Positions 5,633-9,373 of a stretch of 9,373 nt of DNA are shown in pieces. This DNA is from Candidatus Latescibacteria bacterium 4484_107. GTDB taxonomy: Bacteria; Latescibacterota; 4484-107. Both the position numbers and the translations under genes were made by a program. The notes under the pieces are model-generated. The model was not told the DNA's origin, did not search any database, and was given only the letters and a program-made list of their open reading frames with translations. Location of the stretch: the NCBI GenBank assembly GCA_002059205.1, contig MVCQ01000035.1:1-9373 (forward strand), given 5' to 3'. The first letter of the stretch is position 1, and each line of letters starts with the position of its first letter.

Positions 5633-6631
5633 TCATTCGAGCGCACTCCCGATTCCCAGCAGGTCCGCCGCATTGTTCCAAAAAATATCCTCCACCGCGC
5701 GATCACTGAGCCTTTCCGACCAGCAGGCCCACTTGAGGGACCGCAGGTGTTCCAATCCGATCAAAACCGGCTTAATCTGCATGTGCTTCTCGCCCCAGAC
5801 CGGCGTGTCTTCGTATAGCCACAGAAACGTATCCGCAACGCCGAGCGACCGGCCCCGATAAAAACACACCGGACAATCCGTGCCGAACAGCAATTTCTTA
5901 TGACCGATGATGCGCAGGATAGCCTGATGCGCAATCGGCTCGCAGTTGGCGCTGCAATCGAAATAGAGATTGTCGAGGCCGGTCAACTTCGGCAGCCCTT
6001 CGAGATTGTGCGCCGGCTGAAAGCCCCTCGCCGAGTGGGCCAGGATCAATTTCATGTTCGGATAGGTCTCGCAGTAATGCCGAATCCAGTAAATATTCTT
6101 CGGATCGGCCACGGCCCTCGACTTCACCATGTGCAGCGTAATCACCCACCCCTCTTCATCGGCCACCCGAACCAAGGGCTCCGGCAGGTAATCGGGAATA
6201 TCCGCCTCCCAGGTGGGCGTGACGTTCGCCGTGACGTGATAGCATTTCAGTCCGTGCAGACCGAGACGCCGAACCTCTTGCCGCACCCACTCCGGATCGT
6301 CGTCCGACTTTACGAAAAACACCCCCCGGCTGGTACGCTCCGCGCGGACCTCCTTGGCGGTCCACTCGTTGGCGAGCCGGCGCTTCTCACCCGGCCACGG
6401 AATAAACAACTCTGCGATTCTTCGCCCCGGACACAAAGCTTCCATCAGCGACCGGTACTCTTGGGCTCCGGCAATGCGTGGAACGTCCGGAATATCCATT
6501 TCCCGGTGATCCGGGTGCCACAAATGGCAATGTGCATCGAAGACGCGGTCGGGGACAAACGAGGTTAGTTCGCACTCAAAGAAATCGCGATCCTCGTCAC
6601 GGATGAGTTCGGCATGTTCGTTTTCGCCCAT
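5633..6631 (-). CDS. Amidohydrolase-2 family metal-dependent hydrolase (TIM barrel)
   Basis: The frame is open back to 6769, but the start is set at 6631 (MGENEHAELIRDED) because GGGAGG stands seven bases upstream; the product is then 332 residues, normal for the family. Metal-site motifs appear in the expected order: FDAHCHLW with His34 and His36, GLKCYH with Lys129 and His132, ITLHM with His167, LILAHSARG with His199, and LFGTDCP with Asp252. This fits Pfam Amidohydro_2, whose members hydrolyse or decarboxylate cyclic and aromatic acids or sugar lactones. The exact substrate is unknown. In a neighbourhood of uronic-sugar enzymes a lactonase-type role is attractive, but unproven. It is cytoplasmic with no signal peptide. 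The gaps on either side exceed 600 bp and are filled with repeats and remnants, so it may be its own transcription unit. Confidence 0.88.
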   Translation of the reverse strand: MGENEHAELIRDEDRDFFECELTSFVPDRVFDAHCHLWHPDHREMDIPDVPRIAGAQEYRSLMEALCPGRRIAELFIPWPGEKRRLANEWTAKEVRAERTSRGVFFVKSDDDPEWVRQEVRRLGLHGLKCYHVTANVTPTWEADIPDYLPEPLVRVADEEGWVITLHMVKSRAVADPKNIYWIRHYCETYPNMKLILAHSARGFQPAHNLEGLPKLTGLDNLYFDCSANCEPIAHQAILRIIGHKKLLFGTDCPVCFYRGRSLGVADTFLWLYEDTPVWGEKHMQIKPVLIGLEHLRSLKWACWSERLSDRAVEDIFWNNAADLLGIGSALE

Positions 6632-6667
6632 ATTTTTTCCTCCCAGGCGTTCTCTATAAGGAATCCT

Positions 6668-6732
6668 GGAAACCAGGAGAGGATGGTAGTAAATCTCGGA
6701 AGGCTTGTTTTTCTCATGACTTCCTGGTTTCC
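6668..6732. repeat. Spaced 11-bp inverted repeat upstream of the amidohydrolase
   Basis: GGAAACCAGGA (6668-6678) and TCCTGGTTTCC (6722-6732) are perfect reverse complements separated by 43 bases, 37 bases upstream of the start codon at 6631. It may be a folded leader, an operator pair or dispersed-repeat debris. I found no convincing promoter next to it. Confidence 0.5.
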
Positions 6733-6814
6733 TAACACAGTGAAAATATGAGGCTCTTGCAAAACTCATAAAGCAGAAATCATTGTGCAGAGGTTAAGAA
6801 TCGTAATCGTAGGT

Positions 6815-6981
6815 TTAGTGCTCTGTCAAGTCTAAGCTGACGAGTTGTCATTCTAAGCCGGAGCGTAGCGGAGGCGAAAAATCTCGTTGTCAGCGGAACG
6901 CACGAGGAACAAAGCCGGGGTTCTTCGTCGCTCCGCTCCTCAGAATGACAGTCCGTCAAAAGGGGCTTGACAGAACACTAA
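6815..6981. repeat. MITE-like imperfect palindrome of about 167 bp
   Basis: The ends are TTAGTG (6815-6820) and CACTAA (6976-6981). Inside, the two arms match along most of their length: the left arm has TCTGTCAAG, TGACG and TGTCATTCT, then GGAGCG and AGCGGAG words. The right arm read backwards has TCTGTCAAG, TGACGG, TGTCATTCT and GAGGAGCGGAG. The whole element can fold into one long hairpin. It contains no gene. TCATTCTGAG-type words next to GGAGCG are seen in dispersed palindromic repeats of several bacterial phyla. No target-site duplication is clear at the edges. Confidence 0.75.
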
Positions 6982-7024
6982 CCGTCCTTGTCTCACCAAG
7001 TCGAATATAGATGATCCTAAAGAT

Positions 7025-7119
7025 GAACAGACAACAATGTCTGTTCTACCAGCGGCTTGCAAAAAATTTATCTGATAAGATTGCTTCGGCTTATGAGGGA
7101 AAAATTTTCAATTTTCCCT
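7025..7119. other. Two hairpins in the AT-rich gap downstream of the mannonate dehydratase gene
   Basis: The first is GAACAGACA/TGTCTGTTC (7025-7033 and 7038-7046), a perfect 9-bp stem with a 4-base loop. The second, at 7096-7119, is AGGGAAAAATT/AATTTTCCCT, with one bulged A and a 3-base loop. They lie 139-233 bases beyond the stop at 7258 and could end its transcript. Neither has a clear T-run on the minus strand. I see no convincing gene in 6982-7257. Confidence 0.5.
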
Positions 7120-7257
7120 ACAAGAACAAATCCATTTTGTCATGGTACGCGAAGTGGCGTCCTCTCGTTTTTCGGACTTTTGCAGGAGGCTGCTTAGCTT
7201 CAAATATTCCTTTCGCTTCAGAGTTTCCCGATCGCAAGTCCGCAGAAGCACACATGG

Positions 7258-9288
7258 TTAGAAGCCGTCGCGCTCCACGCTCTCCAAGAGCGCCCTGAGA
7301 TACCCCACGTCGAGGGCGCGCGCCTTGTGGCCCCAAACCGTATCGCCGACCATCTCCGGTGGACAAGCCGCCCGGATCGGACCGGCAAATCCAACGGATT
7401 GTAACGCCCGCAGCGCCTCAAGCATATCCACGTCGCCCTCGTCCAAAAAACCGTCCCTGAAGCTCGGCATTGTTCCGCGAGGATTTCGGAGGTGCACCAT
7501 GAAAATCCGCTTGTTCGCACCGAATTCGCGAATCGTCTCGATCACGTCCGCCCCGGGCATCGTGGCCAGCGTGCCTACGCAGAGATCCAACCCGTGATAC
7601 GGGCTGGGGACACGCTCGAACAGCCGGATCAGGCTCGCCACATCGTGGAAAATCCGGGCGACCCCTCCGAGCGAAGGGACGGGCGGATCGTCGGGATGGA
7701 TCGCCAGCTTGACTCCGGCCTTCTCAGCCACCGGGATAACTCGTTCCAGAAAATAGGTGAGATTGTCCCACACCGCCTCCGCCGTAACTTTTTGCTCCAC
7801 GGAGGAGGAAGTCCGTGGAGGCCGCGCCTCATCATACCCGGATACAACGGCATCCCCTCTTCCTCTGAACACAACCTCGGATTGCCGGTCCCAAGGTGAC
7901 GTCCAACGATAGCTGACCAACGGAATTCCGGCAACGCCCATATTTCGGATCGCCTGGCACACCCGCTCGAGCTCTTCGTCACGTCCCGGAAGCCCGAGGA
8001 TGGCTTTTTCGTACAGCGACTGCGGAAGTTTCTCGATGGCCGCGAGCTTCAATCCGGCCTGCTCCACCCGGTTGCGCACCGAACTCAGCGTCTCCGCATC
8101 CCAGCGGTCCACCTCCGCGACGATGCGATTGACGCCGAGCTGTTGCGCAAAGATCATGTCCCTGTCTTGCTGCCAACTAACCGTCAAAGCAAGCTGCAGT
8201 CCGTTTTCTCCGTCCGCGGGATAGTCCGGAGGTTCTTTCGCTGTCTTGTTGACCGTCAAGGCAGGTTGCAATCCGTTTTCTCCCTTCGCCGTAGTCGAAT
8301 CGTCCATCGCCTCCACAGCCTGCATAAGCCCTTTAGTGTAGCCCACCTGGTACGCAAAGGAGCGATGGGAGCGGTCGTTGTCGCCGATCACCCCCGGGCA
8401 GTGATCGATGCGCATGACCCCATCGAAAGCGACCTCCCGATATGCCCGGACCGCCTCGAACATGTCCGTATCGCCTTCGTCGGGGAAGACTTCGTCGAAC
8501 TTCGGCACCTGGCCCCGTGGATTGCGAAAATGCGCGAAGAAAATCTTGCCCTGTCCCCCAAAGCGCCGAATGGCCGCCACTGCGTCCACCCCGGCCATCG
8601 TCGCAATCGTCCCCTGACAGAAACCCAGTCCATTGCACGGGCTTGGCACGGCGTCAATCACGCGCTGCAACGCCTCCAGGCTGGTCATTATTCGGGCCAC
8701 GCCCATAAACGACGGGATCGGCGCATCGTCGGGATGAATCGCCAGCTTGACCCCGGCCTCCTCGGCCACGGGCACGATGCGTTCCAGGAAGTAAACGAGG
8801 TTGTCCCAGACCTCCTCCGCGCTCAATTTCCGGTCGGGCAGATGCGGATACGGTCCGTCGCCTAACCAGTCCATGGACGCAGCGGGCATTCGCTGCGACA
8901 CCTCCAAATCAAAGCGGGAGTACCGCGCGCCGCCTCTTCCCGTGGGACTGTACTCGGTCCTCAGTCCGCCGAGCAGCATCCATTGGTACTGAAGCACCCC
9001 GATCCCGGCGCGTCCCATATTCCGGATCGAAGTGCACACGTTGGCGATCTGTTCGTCCCGCCCCGGAAGGCCGAACATCACCTTATCGTAGTGCGTCGTT
9101 GGCAGATTCTCTATGACATCCCACGTCAACCCGGCGGCCTCGAAAAAGGTCCGGGTTCGCATCAGGCTGGAAAAATCCAGAATGCCGGACGGCGTGCCCG
9201 AAAGACCGCTGACTACGTGCCGTAATCCTAACTGTTTGACAAACCGGACCGCTTCATCCGACGTGCCGATGCTGAGCGCTATCTTCAT
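7258..9288 (-). CDS. uxuA: Tandem-fused mannonate dehydratase-like protein (two UxuA domains)
   Basis: This 676-residue protein holds two mannonate dehydratase-type TIM barrels: residues 1-330 and about 361-676, joined by a 30-residue linker. Single-domain relatives are about half this length. UxuA dehydrates D-mannonate to 2-keto-3-deoxygluconate in hexuronate catabolism. Both halves repeat the same landmarks 346 residues apart: AIHPDD (His185/His531), a FCQGT/LCVGT Cys (Cys224/Cys570), HFRNPRG/HLRNPRG (His253/His599) and DEGDTDM/DEGDVDM. Domain 1 keeps the active-site Asp295-His296 (RIDHCP). In domain 2 the same place reads RAACPP, so Ala641 and Cys642 replace them. GAGGAGGAGAGGAAC precedes the ATG at 9288. 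No promoter is convincing in the 85 bases left upstream. The fold call is firm; the substrate is not proven, since this short UxuA subfamily differs from E. coli UxuA. Confidence 0.87.
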   Translation of the reverse strand: MKIALSIGTSDEAVRFVKQLGLRHVVSGLSGTPSGILDFSSLMRTRTFFEAAGLTWDVIENLPTTHYDKVMFGLPGRDEQIANVCTSIRNMGRAGIGVLQYQWMLLGGLRTEYSPTGRGGARYSRFDLEVSQRMPAASMDWLGDGPYPHLPDRKLSAEEVWDNLVYFLERIVPVAEEAGVKLAIHPDDAPIPSFMGVARIMTSLEALQRVIDAVPSPCNGLGFCQGTIATMAGVDAVAAIRRFGGQGKIFFAHFRNPRGQVPKFDEVFPDEGDTDMFEAVRAYREVAFDGVMRIDHCPGVIGDNDRSHRSFAYQVGYTKGLMQAVEAMDDSTTAKGENGLQPALTVNKTAKEPPDYPADGENGLQLALTVSWQQDRDMIFAQQLGVNRIVAEVDRWDAETLSSVRNRVEQAGLKLAAIEKLPQSLYEKAILGLPGRDEELERVCQAIRNMGVAGIPLVSYRWTSPWDRQSEVVFRGRGDAVVSGYDEARPPRTSSSVEQKVTAEAVWDNLTYFLERVIPVAEKAGVKLAIHPDDPPVPSLGGVARIFHDVASLIRLFERVPSPYHGLDLCVGTLATMPGADVIETIREFGANKRIFMVHLRNPRGTMPSFRDGFLDEGDVDMLEALRALQSVGFAGPIRAACPPEMVGDTVWGHKARALDVGYLRALLESVERDGF
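7688..7782 (-). repeat. Intragenic DNA repeat, matching 8726-8820, from the domain duplication
   Basis: By direct count, 77 of 95 bases match between 7688-7782 and 8726-8820, exactly 1038 bp (346 codons) apart. They encode the same stretch of the two barrels, around the AVWDNL/EVWDNL helix and the AIHPDD motif. Most of the barrels look more diverged than this, so here selection or gene conversion may have kept the copies alike. Confidence 0.85.
8179..8289 (-). repeat. Linker duplication: two 39-bp copies of the start of mannonate dehydratase domain 2
   Basis: 8179-8217 and 8251-8289 match at 32 of 39 bases, 72 bp apart. They encode GENGLQLALTVS (residues 360-371) and GENGLQPALTVN (336-347). 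Beyond the repeat, CTGTCTTG occurs next to both copies (8162 and 8241), but the copy nearer domain 1 lacks seven bases (CCAACTA). Its continuation is therefore out of register (NKTA instead of SWQQD). Confidence 0.85.
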
Positions 9289-9373
9289 GTTCCTCTCCTC
9301 CTCTGTTGCGCGGCTCCTATTACGTGTTTTGCGGGTATGATAAATTCAACACTGAAGGATGCTGAAGCACAAC

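Noticed and set aside
6632..6769. N-terminal extension of the amidohydrolase to 6769
   Set aside because: The extension covers the spaced inverted repeat, has no family similarity, and the internal ATG at 6631 has a strong GGGAGG site.
7011..7298. 95-codon plus-strand open frame in the gap downstream of the mannonate dehydratase gene
   Set aside because: Its start region spans the hairpin at 7025-7046 and its end overlaps the 3' end of the real gene. It has no ribosome site, no recognisable motif, and an Arg/Pro-rich antisense tail.
9289..9373. Promoter for the double mannonate dehydratase in the last 85 bases
   Set aside because: TATCAT is present on the minus strand but pairs only with a poor -35 at an acceptable spacing; the true promoter may lie outside the window.

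Overview
All recognisable genes in this window lie on the minus strand, so the cluster is read from high to low coordinates. The reading order is: a double mannonate dehydratase-like gene (9288-7258), an amidohydrolase (6631-5633), remnants of two broken genes (5527-5230), a URO-D-fold protein (4700-3642), a small DUF1284-like Cys protein (3575-3180), a second URO-D-fold protein (3148-2060), a Gfo/Idh/MocA oxidoreductase (1866-796), and a sugar phosphate isomerase/epimerase cut off by the window edge (722-<1). No tRNA, rRNA, CRISPR array or transposase gene was seen.

The gene types (TIM-barrel sugar isomerases, Gfo/Idh/MocA oxidoreductases, URO-D/MtaA-like proteins, a sialidase remnant, mannonate dehydratase) and the gaps full of degenerate short repeats fit an uncultivated, carbohydrate-scavenging bacterium. 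A Poribacteria-, Latescibacteria-, Planctomycetes- or Hydrogenedentes-like lineage is plausible, but this is an impression from gene content. Nothing in the window fixes the taxon.

Layout. The right third (7258-9288) is one 676-residue protein made of two homologous mannonate dehydratase domains. The second domain has lost the Asp-His pair of the active site, and the linker carries a decayed partial copy of its own start. The gap at 6632-7257 holds a large imperfect palindrome (6815-6981) and several smaller hairpins. The gap at 4701-5632 holds a sigma70-like promoter, a long leader with several hairpins, a 10-bp direct repeat, and a fragment carrying the end of one gene and the beginning of the next. 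The left half (1-4700) is tightly packed: two URO-D paralogues flank the small Cys protein with 66 bp and 31 bp gaps, followed by the oxidoreductase and the isomerase.

How the genes may work together (inference). Mannonate dehydratase feeds 2-keto-3-deoxygluconate formation from uronic-acid sugars. An NAD(P)-dependent sugar oxidoreductase and a xylose-isomerase-type barrel would oxidise and isomerise sugars or polyols. The two URO-D-fold proteins resemble the cobalamin-dependent methyltransferase branch (MtaA/CmuA) but have Asp where the first zinc Cys is expected. A pathway for an unusual, perhaps methylated or acidic, sugar is a reasonable hypothesis. No transporter, kinase, aldolase or corrinoid protein is present here to confirm it.
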